DNA of 64,000 bases from an uncultured Clostridia bacterium (GTDB taxonomy: Bacteria > Bacillota > Clostridia > UBA1381). The position numbers and the translations under genes were made by a program. The notes beneath the pieces are model-generated. The model worked only from the letters and a program-made list of their open reading frames with translations. It searched no databases and was not told the DNA's origin. This document shows positions 43,785 to 51,579 of this stretch, one piece after another. Position 1 is the stretch's first letter, and every line of letters begins with the position of its first letter. The stretch is taken from contig CAKSIJ010000015.1 of NCBI GenBank assembly GCA_934462715.1, forward strand, positions 8,097 to 72,096, given 5' to 3'.

Positions 43785-45962
43785 TCAACATTCCTCCCTT
43801 TCTTTTATAATGGTGATTTTCGTTGTAAGCGTAAGCTTAACATTTTTCTCCGAAAGCATTACAAGCCTCATAACCGGTCTCTTTGCGTAATCAACGCTGT
43901 AGGGTTCACATTCGATTGTAAGCGGCTTCCAGTTCACAGGCTCTGCCTTGACCCTCTTGTGGTCATACATATTCAATATAAATGCCGCCTGCGTCGGCCC
44001 GGTAAATTCAAACTCATCTGTCACTGTATATTCAAACGGATTATCCGATTTTATCGTTCTTACGTTGCTGACAACTATATTTTTATCCCATACATTGTTG
44101 TTGTCGCAAATCCATTCAAGCACTCCGTCCCTGTATTCGCTCTTTTTCATCACGCTGCCGTAGCCATGCTGTGAGTGTTGGGAAAACATTATGCCGTTCA
44201 CAACCGGAACTGTCATGTTGTGCGCCGTGCTTGACGAAATTATATCTGCGCAAGCCTCGTTGTATCCGACCATACCCCTGTCAATCAGTATCGGCTCGCC
44301 GTCCGCATCTATCGTAAAGCTTCCCTTGTCGGGGTGACAGTGTGAAAAGCTTTGCCCCGATATTGAGAAAAACTCAACTCCGTCACGCTTTAAATATGTA
44401 TACCCGCAATCGGGAAAACAATAGAAACCGTCCTTGATTCCTATATTCTCCGTGCCGTCGTATTCAAAAGGCTCTCCGTAGAGCAGATATGCAAAATACC
44501 AAGCTCCGACCGCCCAACCGTCAGGCTGTTTTCTATCCTGAATTTCATAGTACTTTCTCCACAGAGGATTCTTTGTAGCCTGATACATAAACATACAAAT
44601 ATGTTTTCCGAAGCTGTATCTTCCCGTATCTCCCACCGTTCTGAACACGTTTTTTCCGCCCGACATTGTGAGCATAAAATCACTCGGCTTGTCAAGCCGT
44701 CCGTTTATGTATTCGTAAATACTTTTTCCTCTGTATCTTGCCAGCGCACCGGCTGTCAGTGAATAGGATTCGATTGTGTAGCCGTAATAACCCAATCCCT
44801 CTGGTATTCCGCCGTCCGGCTTAATTGTGCCGGCAAGCATTTCATTTACATCTGCTTCAATTTCATCGATTCGCTTTTTGTATCTCGGAAATCTCTTTGT
44901 AAGGGTTATAAGTCCGTATATATACCCCGGAGAAAACGCCAAGCCCTGATTCATATGATAAATGTATTCCATTCGCTTAAAGTCACCGTCAAGCCTTGAA
45001 ATGCCCTTGTTTACTATCGCCTCATATATGTAGTTTCTTCCGTGCCAGGTAAGTATTCCTCCGGCAAATTCCATAAATATGCTGAGTCCGTAGACGGCGA
45101 ACGTTTCTTTAAATACCCTGCCGTTCCAGGTTACTCCAGTAACAAGTTCTTTCGGCTCAATGTACCAGGTACAGCAGCTTGCAAGCGATAATGCATACCG
45201 CGCCGCCATTTTCAGCATTTCAATATCCTTTTCTATGTAGCCGACAAATGCCAGTCCGGCGGCTCCGCCGTACAGCTCCGGTCCTTTTGTCGGTGCAACA
45301 CCGCAGATCGCACTCTCGGGAACAAAATCCATATACTCTTTCATGCTTTCCTTTGTTTTTTCATAGTTCTTTACATAGAACGGACTTTTCATTTTCTTTC
45401 TGAGTTCTTCTCCGTCCGATACAAAAAAGTTTGAAAAAAGCTCTATGTCCGGTTTTTCCTCAAAGCACCCCTCCCAATCGGGAATTGTGTTGCCGCCGTT
45501 TATTTCATCATCTGTCGGAAATTTGCTGTCCTCAACACCGATATAGTTTACCGGCACTTCATACAAACTGTCCGAATCGTTGTAAAATTCTATTTCTATA
45601 CTTTTTATGGTTTTCTCCGATGCTTTACCGTGGTATTCGTCAATTTTTCCTGTCCCTTGTTGATTTATTATCTCCGCACCGTTAATTCTCAGTTTCACTG
45701 TCACAAAATCCGGTACTTTTGCCTCAAGATAAATTTCGTCAAATCTTTCAAGTTCAAGCTTGCAAGTTCTTCTTGCACTTACCGTACCGCGCGGCATAAC
45801 CATGAAATTAACTCCGCACCAAGTTTGTCTTGCCGACCCTTGCGGCACTTGCGTATAGTTTTTAAGTGTTTCGTATTTGTGATAATCCCGGTATGCCTCG
45901 CCGCCGTCGTAAAACGGCTCTATAACACCCTTTTTTCCGTTGCCCATTAATCTGACATACAT
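43785..45962 (-). CDS. Heparinase II/III-like polysaccharide lyase
   Basis: 725 residues, no clear signal peptide. An N-terminal beta region (about 1-130) is followed by an alpha/alpha toroid with FAGGILTWHGRNYIYEAI and MNQGLAFSPGYIYG. The C-terminal beta-sandwich has FSHCHPDKGSFTIDADGEPILIDRGMVGYN and STAHNMTVPVVNG, the heparinase II/III signature. Such lyases cut uronate-containing glycans (heparin, alginate, ulvan-like), and substrate cannot be decided. It follows the sensor kinase after the dispersed hairpin-SD element. Start MYVRLMGNG has GGAGAG nearby; the 34 extra residues of a longer frame are leader. Confidence 0.85.
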   Translation of the reverse strand: MYVRLMGNGKKGVIEPFYDGGEAYRDYHKYETLKNYTQVPQGSARQTWCGVNFMVMPRGTVSARRTCKLELERFDEIYLEAKVPDFVTVKLRINGAEIINQQGTGKIDEYHGKASEKTIKSIEIEFYNDSDSLYEVPVNYIGVEDSKFPTDDEINGGNTIPDWEGCFEEKPDIELFSNFFVSDGEELRKKMKSPFYVKNYEKTKESMKEYMDFVPESAICGVAPTKGPELYGGAAGLAFVGYIEKDIEMLKMAARYALSLASCCTWYIEPKELVTGVTWNGRVFKETFAVYGLSIFMEFAGGILTWHGRNYIYEAIVNKGISRLDGDFKRMEYIYHMNQGLAFSPGYIYGLITLTKRFPRYKKRIDEIEADVNEMLAGTIKPDGGIPEGLGYYGYTIESYSLTAGALARYRGKSIYEYINGRLDKPSDFMLTMSGGKNVFRTVGDTGRYSFGKHICMFMYQATKNPLWRKYYEIQDRKQPDGWAVGAWYFAYLLYGEPFEYDGTENIGIKDGFYCFPDCGYTYLKRDGVEFFSISGQSFSHCHPDKGSFTIDADGEPILIDRGMVGYNEACADIISSSTAHNMTVPVVNGIMFSQHSQHGYGSVMKKSEYRDGVLEWICDNNNVWDKNIVVSNVRTIKSDNPFEYTVTDEFEFTGPTQAAFILNMYDHKRVKAEPVNWKPLTIECEPYSVDYAKRPVMRLVMLSEKNVKLTLTTKITIIKEREEC

Positions 45963-46047
45963 TGCTTTTCTCTCCATTCCGCCGCCGTATGGCGGTACAA
46001 TCCAAACGCGAAAAAGATACAATATGCGCAGCATATTTTTCACGTTA
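45963..46047 (-). repeat. Dispersed leader element with hairpin-SD module before the heparinase-like gene
   Basis: In transcript order: AACGTGAAAAATATG, an imperfect complement, GTTTGGATTGTA, the hairpin CCGCC-ATAC-GGCGG (45982-45995) and the Shine-Dalgarno GGAATGGAGAG. The AATGTGAAAAATATG segment and the hairpin-SD end match the element before hisA, 43 kb away in an unrelated operon. Confidence 0.65.
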
Positions 46048-47694
46048 TCTTTCCTTATCCACATACATTATCATTGTCACCCTTGTGCCGTTTGAGTCGG
46101 ACTCAACGCTCATTCCGCACTCCTCGCCGTAAACAAGCTTGATTCTCTGATTAACATTCCTCATGCCGATGTGCCTTGCAAAATCCTCAAACGGTACTTT
46201 GAGCTGTTCTCTCATTTGCAAAAGCTTTTCGGGCGACATTCCCGGGCCGTTATCCTCGACAATAAATATCAGCTTATCTGAATCCCTTTTTGCCGCAATC
46301 TTTAATATTCCTTTTTTGTCAGTCATTTCCTTAAAACCGTGCATCACGGAATTTTCTATAATAGGCTGCAGGAAAAGCTTCAGGCAAACGCAATCCTCAC
46401 AAGCTTTGTCAACGTCCCATATGGCTTCAAAATCAAGTCCCGTTTTGAGCCTTTCAATTTCTATGTATTCCTTTGAAATCTCTATTTCCCTGCCTACCGT
46501 CGTTTCGTACTTCGGTTCGTCCATCGCAAACTGCAATATGTTGCAAAGCAGAATGATAATTCTTATAGCGTCATTGTCACATTTCGTGATTTCCATTATC
46601 ACCGCATTGGCAAAATTCAAAACATTGAATACAAAGTGCGGATTTATCTGCATTTGCAGAGCCGAAAGCTGTGCCGAATGAAGCGCATTAAGGCTTTGCG
46701 CGATTTTTTCTTCAATATTTTCTCCGTTGTTAAGCAGTTCCAGAACATTACTGTTCAAATTCTTTATGTTTTTATCCTCGGCAGGGTCTATTCTTGACAG
46801 TATATCCGAAATGCTTTCATATAAAAGTATCGAGCAGACAAATGCCATTATAAAAACCACCGCAACGCTTACGGCAAGATAGAGCAGAAAATATATAGTT
46901 GCAGTTTCATATACTGTTCTTGCGTTTCCGCTGCCCTCTGCAAAGGTCATTGACACCGATTCGTTGCTGAAATCATATATTCTGTCCTTTTTCGTACCGT
47001 TCCCGGTATTTCCGCATTCAAATACCGTATTTCCGTCTATATTGGTCAGTATCAGCCCTATGTCAAGTCTGTAATCGTCAAGCCGTATTTTATGTTCAAG
47101 CTCTTGCTTATTTAGAGAGAATATCATAAGTCCCGAAAGCTCTCCGCCGGGATTTATACCATGGCATACGTTAACGGTATCTCCCGATGAATACACAAAT
47201 TCACTCTTTTTGCAGGTTAAATACCGCTCATACCATTCGGGGTGAATTTCGTCAACATATCCGCTTTGTGCGCTTGAAATAACATATCTGTTTTTCATGC
47301 TGTATATCCCGATCGACTCCACAGTATCGCTTGTTCTTACCGCATTGATTATCAGTGAGCTTATTCCGTCGCCCATTGCGGTTGCCTCCATTCCGCTCAT
47401 CTTGTCGATGCTGCTCATCATGAAAGTATTTGTCACATTCTCCTGTGAAATGGAATTAAAGGAATCGTTTATTTGCTTAAACTGCTCCTCCAGGCAAATC
47501 GAGGTTTTCAGATATGCCACGTTAAGATTGTTCTCTATTTCGTTATTTATTTTTCCGGCATATATAATCGCAACGATTACATCAATCAAAATAACAGGAA
47601 TTATGAAGCATAGAATAATAATCTTACGAAATTGACCGAAAACCGTTTTCCAACGAGTATTTTTCATCAGATTTTTTATTACCTTAACTTTCAT
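46045..47694 (-). CDS. YesM-like sensor histidine kinase
   Basis: 549 residues. One helix at about 25-47, an extracellular sensor region to about 270, a second helix at about 275-297, then a cytoplasmic part. The His_kinase core (LSALQMQINPHFVFNVLNFANA, histidine in NPHF) lies near 340-365 and the ATPase lobe has LQPIIENSVMHGF and FIVEDNGPGMSPEKL. YesM-type kinases sense extracellular sugars and pair with AraC-type response regulators such as the one just upstream (41 bases away). The pair heads the polysaccharide locus and probably activates it. Confidence 0.92.
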   Translation of the reverse strand: MKVKVIKNLMKNTRWKTVFGQFRKIIILCFIIPVILIDVIVAIIYAGKINNEIENNLNVAYLKTSICLEEQFKQINDSFNSISQENVTNTFMMSSIDKMSGMEATAMGDGISSLIINAVRTSDTVESIGIYSMKNRYVISSAQSGYVDEIHPEWYERYLTCKKSEFVYSSGDTVNVCHGINPGGELSGLMIFSLNKQELEHKIRLDDYRLDIGLILTNIDGNTVFECGNTGNGTKKDRIYDFSNESVSMTFAEGSGNARTVYETATIYFLLYLAVSVAVVFIMAFVCSILLYESISDILSRIDPAEDKNIKNLNSNVLELLNNGENIEEKIAQSLNALHSAQLSALQMQINPHFVFNVLNFANAVIMEITKCDNDAIRIIILLCNILQFAMDEPKYETTVGREIEISKEYIEIERLKTGLDFEAIWDVDKACEDCVCLKLFLQPIIENSVMHGFKEMTDKKGILKIAAKRDSDKLIFIVEDNGPGMSPEKLLQMREQLKVPFEDFARHIGMRNVNQRIKLVYGEECGMSVESDSNGTRVTMIMYVDKER

Positions 47695-47735
47695 ATCAAA
47701 CCTCGCTTTTTCCGGTTTTACGGCAAAACCTGTTC

Positions 47736-48962
47736 CTAATCTCTTCCCGTCTTAATATACTTTTGTCTGTATTTGAGCGGTGTACACCCTGTATACTGCT
47801 TAAATGTATTATAAAAATGCGTTCTGCTCTTATACCCAAGACTTGTGTGCAGCTCGCCGAGTGAAACGGTTTCGTCCTTTATAAGCTCTTTTGCCTTTTT
47901 AATCCTTGCCCCGTTCAGATAATCTCCGAAATTGCACCCCAGATACTTTATCATAAATCTGTCAACCGTTCTTTCGCTCATATAAAGAATTGAAGCAATA
48001 TTTTTTCTTGTTATATCGTTTTTGTAGTTTTCTTCTATGTATTTATTAATTTCAAGTATGTTCTTTTCTATGTTTTCAATTTTCGAGCTTTTTTCTATAA
48101 ACCTCCCGATATTTTTGAAAAACCCCCGCTCCGAGCATTGTATGTTGCGTTTCATTTCCCTCATGCTTTCGCAGATCTGATAATTATCGGCTTCGGTTTT
48201 CAGCGCAAAACATTCTGTGATTCTTGCTTTCAATTCCTCCGGCGCCTTTGTAAGCGCGGCATTTTGAAGCTTTGAGGCAAACAGTACCGCATATTCCTCG
48301 CTGCTGTAAGCCACTGGAACGGAATAATACTCATCATTTTCGCAGCATATAATTCTCATAAACGCCTCCGTAAAGTGTTCCTTTCCGTGCTTCCATTTAT
48401 TGCTTATATAATCCTCATAGCCGGCTATTTTAAAATACATCATGCAGCACGGAGAATATTCGGATATTCCGTTTAATATCTCGCTTTCTCCGTTCAGCTC
48501 CTCTTCGGAATCCAGAAAATAACGGTTTATCAGATTTTTTCTTTCTCTTATGAGATCATCGCTGATAAAACGGTTTGTATAGCTCTTTTTTGAAAGGCAT
48601 TTGTTAAGCTTATCAAAGGTTTCGTCCAACTGAGCAAAACTCAAAGGCTTTGTAATATATCCCACAACATCGTATGCCAGAGCTTCGACCGCATAATCGA
48701 ATTTTTTATATGCGCTGAAAAGCACAACCTTGATATTCGGGTATCTCTGATACACAAACTTTGCAATATCCACACCTGTCTTTTTGGGCATTAAAATATC
48801 GGTAATCACGGCGTCAACGCTGTTTTTGGTTATGTATTCCACCACGGAAGCGCCGTTATCAAACATTCCCACAACCTCAAAATCATATTTTTTCCAATCA
48901 ACCAGCCTGTAAAAGTGCTTTAAAAAGTTTGCATCGTCATCTGCTATAATCAACTTATACAT
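47736..48962 (-). CDS. YesN-like response regulator with AraC DNA-binding domain
   Basis: 408 residues. The receiver (1-120) has IIADDD, phospho-acceptor D55 in AVITDILMPKKTG, and GYITKPL with the conserved lysine. A middle linker follows, then two AraC helix-turn-helices at about 310-405 (ITRKNIASILYMSERTVDRFM and SLGELHTSLGYKSRTHFYNTFKQYTGCTPLKYR). It is the first gene of the large minus-strand locus and the cognate partner of the YesM-like kinase. RBS AGAGGA is directly upstream. Confidence 0.93.
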   Translation of the reverse strand: MYKLIIADDDANFLKHFYRLVDWKKYDFEVVGMFDNGASVVEYITKNSVDAVITDILMPKKTGVDIAKFVYQRYPNIKVVLFSAYKKFDYAVEALAYDVVGYITKPLSFAQLDETFDKLNKCLSKKSYTNRFISDDLIRERKNLINRYFLDSEEELNGESEILNGISEYSPCCMMYFKIAGYEDYISNKWKHGKEHFTEAFMRIICCENDEYYSVPVAYSSEEYAVLFASKLQNAALTKAPEELKARITECFALKTEADNYQICESMREMKRNIQCSERGFFKNIGRFIEKSSKIENIEKNILEINKYIEENYKNDITRKNIASILYMSERTVDRFMIKYLGCNFGDYLNGARIKKAKELIKDETVSLGELHTSLGYKSRTHFYNTFKQYTGCTPLKYRQKYIKTGRD

Positions 48963-49007
48963 TGCGTTCCTCTTTCTTGCATTACATACTCATTCTGTCC
49001 TGTAATA

Positions 49008-49036
49008 ATTATAAATTACACAACTTTTAAATTCAA
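49008..49036 (-). promoter_or_regulatory. Promoter of the two-component/polysaccharide locus
   Basis: TTGAAT (49036-49031), 17 bases, perfect TATAAT (49013-49008), about 45 bases before the response-regulator ATG. The 365-base divergent gap 48963-49327 otherwise holds AT-rich sequence and the promoter of the plus-strand regulator; no further gene is seen. Confidence 0.78.
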
Positions 49037-49260
49037 CCGATTGCCTTTTTTTGTCCAAATAGAGCAATTTTTCTTAAACCTTGAACAAATTATGAACATT
49101 TTGTAAATTGTGTTTTTACGGTTGCCCCGATTATGTAAAAATGCATATTTATTTTGTTTAACAGTTTTTTTCACTTCTTATTATAATATACAAGCGTCAG
49201 CAATACCAGCGGTAATAATTTACAGAGTCAAACCGCCCGTAAGATTTAAAAAAAATTATA

Positions 49261-49298
49261 TTTCTAATCTTTTTCTAATTTTTATATTGTATTATAAT
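49261..49298 (+). promoter_or_regulatory. Promoter and tandem direct repeats before the orphan OmpR regulator
   Basis: TTTCTAAT occurs at 49261-49268 and 49272-49279, exactly 11 bases apart, and a TATAAT follows at 49293-49298. Direct repeats with an 11-base period overlapping a weak -35 are the usual binding layout of OmpR-type regulators. The gene downstream is one, so autoregulation is possible. Confidence 0.55.
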
Positions 49299-49327
49299 TT
49301 CAGAATCAAGAACGGAGGCATTAAAAG

Positions 49328-49993
49328 ATGAAAATTTTAATTATAGATGATTCGGAAAACCTGTGCAACGCAATAAAAAAATGCCTTGAGGGGCAGGGGT
49401 ATTCGGCAGACACCGCATATGACGGGAAAAGCGGTTTGAGAAAAGCTCTGACAAACGAATATGATATTATCCTGCTTGACATAATGATGCCGCAGATGAA
49501 CGGCTATGAAGTACTTAAAAAGCTGAGAGCCGAACAGCGCCGTATACCTACTATTATGATTACGGCAAAAAACGAAGTAAGCGATATGATCGAGGGTCTG
49601 GAGCTTGGCGCAGACGATTTCATACAAAAGCCGTTCAATATAGACGTGCTTGCGGCAAAGATCAGAGCAATTGCAAGAAGAAGCAGCATTGACGGTGCCG
49701 ACAGCGATATGCTCAGATATGCGGATTTCATTCTTACAAATTCCACACACAAGCTTACAACCGATAAGCTTGAAATTACACTGAACGACTGTGAGTGTGA
49801 AATAATGAAGTATTTTATTAAAAACAGCTCTGTTATCGTACCTGCGGAAAAGCTTTCGGAGATTTCGGAAAATACCGACAGCGAAGAAAAAATACGTGCC
49901 TGCGTCGACCGTCTGATTAAAAAGCTTCAATACATCTGTTCAAGAGCAAGAATCATAAAAATCAACGGCGTGGGATATAAATTGTGCTTTTGA
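49328..49993 (+). CDS. OmpR-family response regulator without adjacent kinase
   Basis: 221 residues. The receiver (1-115) has IIDDSE, D51 in ILLDIMMPQMNGY, T in IMITAKN and IQKPF. The C-terminal winged-helix part (about 130-221: YADFILTNSTHKLT, IIKINGVGYKLCF) is rather diverged. It stands alone, followed 83 bases later by the VTC-domain gene, whose promoter has its own 11-base-period repeats. It may control the VTC/DUF4956/CotH genes, alone or with the kinase at 54384; this is inference. Confidence 0.9.
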   Translation: MKILIIDDSENLCNAIKKCLEGQGYSADTAYDGKSGLRKALTNEYDIILLDIMMPQMNGYEVLKKLRAEQRRIPTIMITAKNEVSDMIEGLELGADDFIQKPFNIDVLAAKIRAIARRSSIDGADSDMLRYADFILTNSTHKLTTDKLEITLNDCECEIMKYFIKNSSVIVPAEKLSEISENTDSEEKIRACVDRLIKKLQYICSRARIIKINGVGYKLCF

Positions 49994-50018
49994 AAAAAAT
50001 TAACAAAAAAATACTTGC

Positions 50019-50051
50019 TTTAATGTTCTTTTAATGTTACTATATTATAAT
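50019..50051 (+). promoter_or_regulatory. Promoter with OmpR-type direct repeats before the VTC-domain gene
   Basis: TTTAATGTT occurs at 50019-50027 and 50030-50038, an exact 11-base period. TATAAT is at 50046-50051 and there is no good -35 hexamer. This is the layout of an activator-dependent promoter bound by an OmpR-family regulator. Two such regulators flank the operon. Confidence 0.65.
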
Positions 50052-50076
50052 AGCAGTCATAAAAGGAGATGAGCTT

Positions 50077-50817
50077 ATGGCTATTGAAGTATTCAACAGA
50101 TATGAACACAAATATCTTATAGATACCGCCTCATACAAAAAAATAATTAAAATAATGGACACGCATATGGTTTCCGATCCGTACAACAAAGACCGCAAGC
50201 CGTACACTATCGCCAACATATATTATGATACCCCGGACGATTACCTGATAAGAACCTCATTATTGAGTCCGCCCTACAAGGAAAAGCTCAGACTGAGGTC
50301 ATACGGAGTTCCCGAAAAAGATTCAATGGTATTTCTTGAAATAAAAAAGAAATTCAACGGAATCGTAAACAAGCGCAGAAGCGTTCTGACCCTTTCGGAA
50401 GCCTATCGGTTCACCGACACCGGGGAAATACCTGAAATAAAGGATTACATGAACGAACAGGTTTTAAATGAAATTTCTTATTTTCTGTCACGCTATGAGC
50501 TTCTCCCGAAGCTATATCTGGCATATGACCGTATCGCATATTTTGAAAAGGACAATAACGATCTCAGAATTTCATTCGACACAAACATACGCTCAAGACG
50601 ATACGATTTGGGTTTGGAGCTCGGCGATTACGGAGAAAGGCTTTTGGAAAACGGAATGTACCTTATGGAAATAAAAACCTCTCTTGCAAAGCCGTTATGG
50701 CTGACAAAAATGCTTACAGAGCTTGAAATAAAAAGAACCGGCTTTTCCAAATACGGAACCGAATACAAGCAATATATCGGCAATCCGAGCGCAAAAGCAA
50801 GCAAAAAAGCTATATAA
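50077..50817 (+). CDS. VTC-domain protein, polyphosphate-polymerase-like
   Basis: 246 residues covering one VTC domain. FNRYEHKYLID at the start, KLRLRSYG, VFLEIKKK, LAYDRIAYF, YLMEIKTS and TGFSKYGTEY are the basic and acidic clusters that line the tunnel of the VTC4 triphosphate-tunnel polymerase. The family in yeast makes polyphosphate from ATP; bacterial members have no assigned product. It has no membrane helix. The gene is followed 39 bases later by DUF4956 and then CotH, a trio likely to act together at the envelope. Confidence 0.87.
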   Translation: MAIEVFNRYEHKYLIDTASYKKIIKIMDTHMVSDPYNKDRKPYTIANIYYDTPDDYLIRTSLLSPPYKEKLRLRSYGVPEKDSMVFLEIKKKFNGIVNKRRSVLTLSEAYRFTDTGEIPEIKDYMNEQVLNEISYFLSRYELLPKLYLAYDRIAYFEKDNNDLRISFDTNIRSRRYDLGLELGDYGERLLENGMYLMEIKTSLAKPLWLTKMLTELEIKRTGFSKYGTEYKQYIGNPSAKASKKAI

Positions 50818-50824
50818 AAAACAA

Positions 50825-50850
50825 GCCGCCGTAAGGCAGCGGAACGGAGA
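50825..50850 (+). promoter_or_regulatory. Hairpin-SD module before the DUF4956 gene
   Basis: GCCGCC and GGCAGC arms close a GTAA (GNRA-type) loop at 50825-50840, with one mismatch. The Shine-Dalgarno GGAACGGAG follows at once and ATG six to seven bases later. The module fills the whole gap after the VTC-domain gene. Confidence 0.65.
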
Positions 50851-50856
50851 ATTATT

Positions 50857-51543
50857 ATGAATGAATTATTTAACACCATACTTTCAAACGTTTCATCGGA
50901 TATAACGGTGATGTCATCGGTTGTAACAATACTTGCCGCCCTCCTGTTCGGAGCGGCAATAGCCTTTACCTACTACAAAACTCAGCAGGAGGCGCTTTAT
51001 CAGCGAAGCCTTGCAGTAACGCTGTTTATGCTTCCGGTTATCCTGTCGGTAATCATACTGTTTGTCGGGAGCAATATCGCCAGAGCCTTTTCTCTTGCCG
51101 GAACTCTCTCGATAATCCGATTCAGAAGCAACCCGGGCGACGCAAAGGATATAGGCTATATATTCTTTGACATTGCGGCAGGTCTTGCCTGCGGAGTCGG
51201 CTTATACGGTTACGGAGCATTGTTTGTGCTTATACTTTGCGCCGTTATCTTCTTTATTGAGAAAAAGGGGATTTTCACACCCAAAGCTGTCAGAAAACAG
51301 CTTAAAATCACAATTCCGGAGGATTTAAACTACAAAGGCGCTTTTGACGATATACTCGGCAAATATGCAAAAAGCTATACTCTTACAAGAATAAAGACAA
51401 CCGATCTCGGCTCGCTTTTTGAAATAATTTATACCATATCGCTTGACGGCGACATAAATGAGCAGGAGCTTATAAACGAATTAAGAACACGAAACGGCAA
51501 TCTTACAATTATACTTTCGGAGCTGCCGCAGGACTCAAAATAA
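50857..51543 (+). CDS. DUF4956 integral membrane protein
   Basis: 228 residues. An N-terminal half has four or so membrane helices (MSSVVTILAALLFGAAIAFTYY, LFMLPVILSVIILFVG, GYGALFVLILCAVIFFI). The family signature FSLAGTLSIIRFRSNPGDAKDIGYIF lies near 85-110. A cytosolic C-terminal domain of about 90 residues follows. DUF4956 proteins often accompany VTC-domain and CotH genes; a role in moving or anchoring the product across the membrane is speculation. The start has AACGGAG at good spacing. Confidence 0.88.
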   Translation: MNELFNTILSNVSSDITVMSSVVTILAALLFGAAIAFTYYKTQQEALYQRSLAVTLFMLPVILSVIILFVGSNIARAFSLAGTLSIIRFRSNPGDAKDIGYIFFDIAAGLACGVGLYGYGALFVLILCAVIFFIEKKGIFTPKAVRKQLKITIPEDLNYKGAFDDILGKYAKSYTLTRIKTTDLGSLFEIIYTISLDGDINEQELINELRTRNGNLTIILSELPQDSK

Positions 51544-51545
51544 TA

Positions 51546-51573
51546 TGCCGCCAAACAGCGGCAGAATGGAGGA
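51546..51573 (+). promoter_or_regulatory. Hairpin-SD module before the CotH gene
   Basis: TGCCGC pairs with GCGGCA around CAAACA (51546-51563), followed at once by GAATGGAGG and the ATG at 51580. Same architecture as before DUF4956, hisH, hisA and hisB. Confidence 0.65.
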
Positions 51574-51579
51574 ATTACT

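Noticed and set aside
45963..46064. Longer N-termini for the heparinase-like, GH78-like, hisA and hisB proteins
   Set aside because: The extra residues (such as PPYGGGMER or CRRTAAERR) are translations of the leader hairpin element; proper ribosome sites precede the later ATGs.
49337..49930. 197-residue frame antisense to the orphan OmpR regulator
   Set aside because: The plus frame has full receiver motifs; the antisense frame has no start signal.
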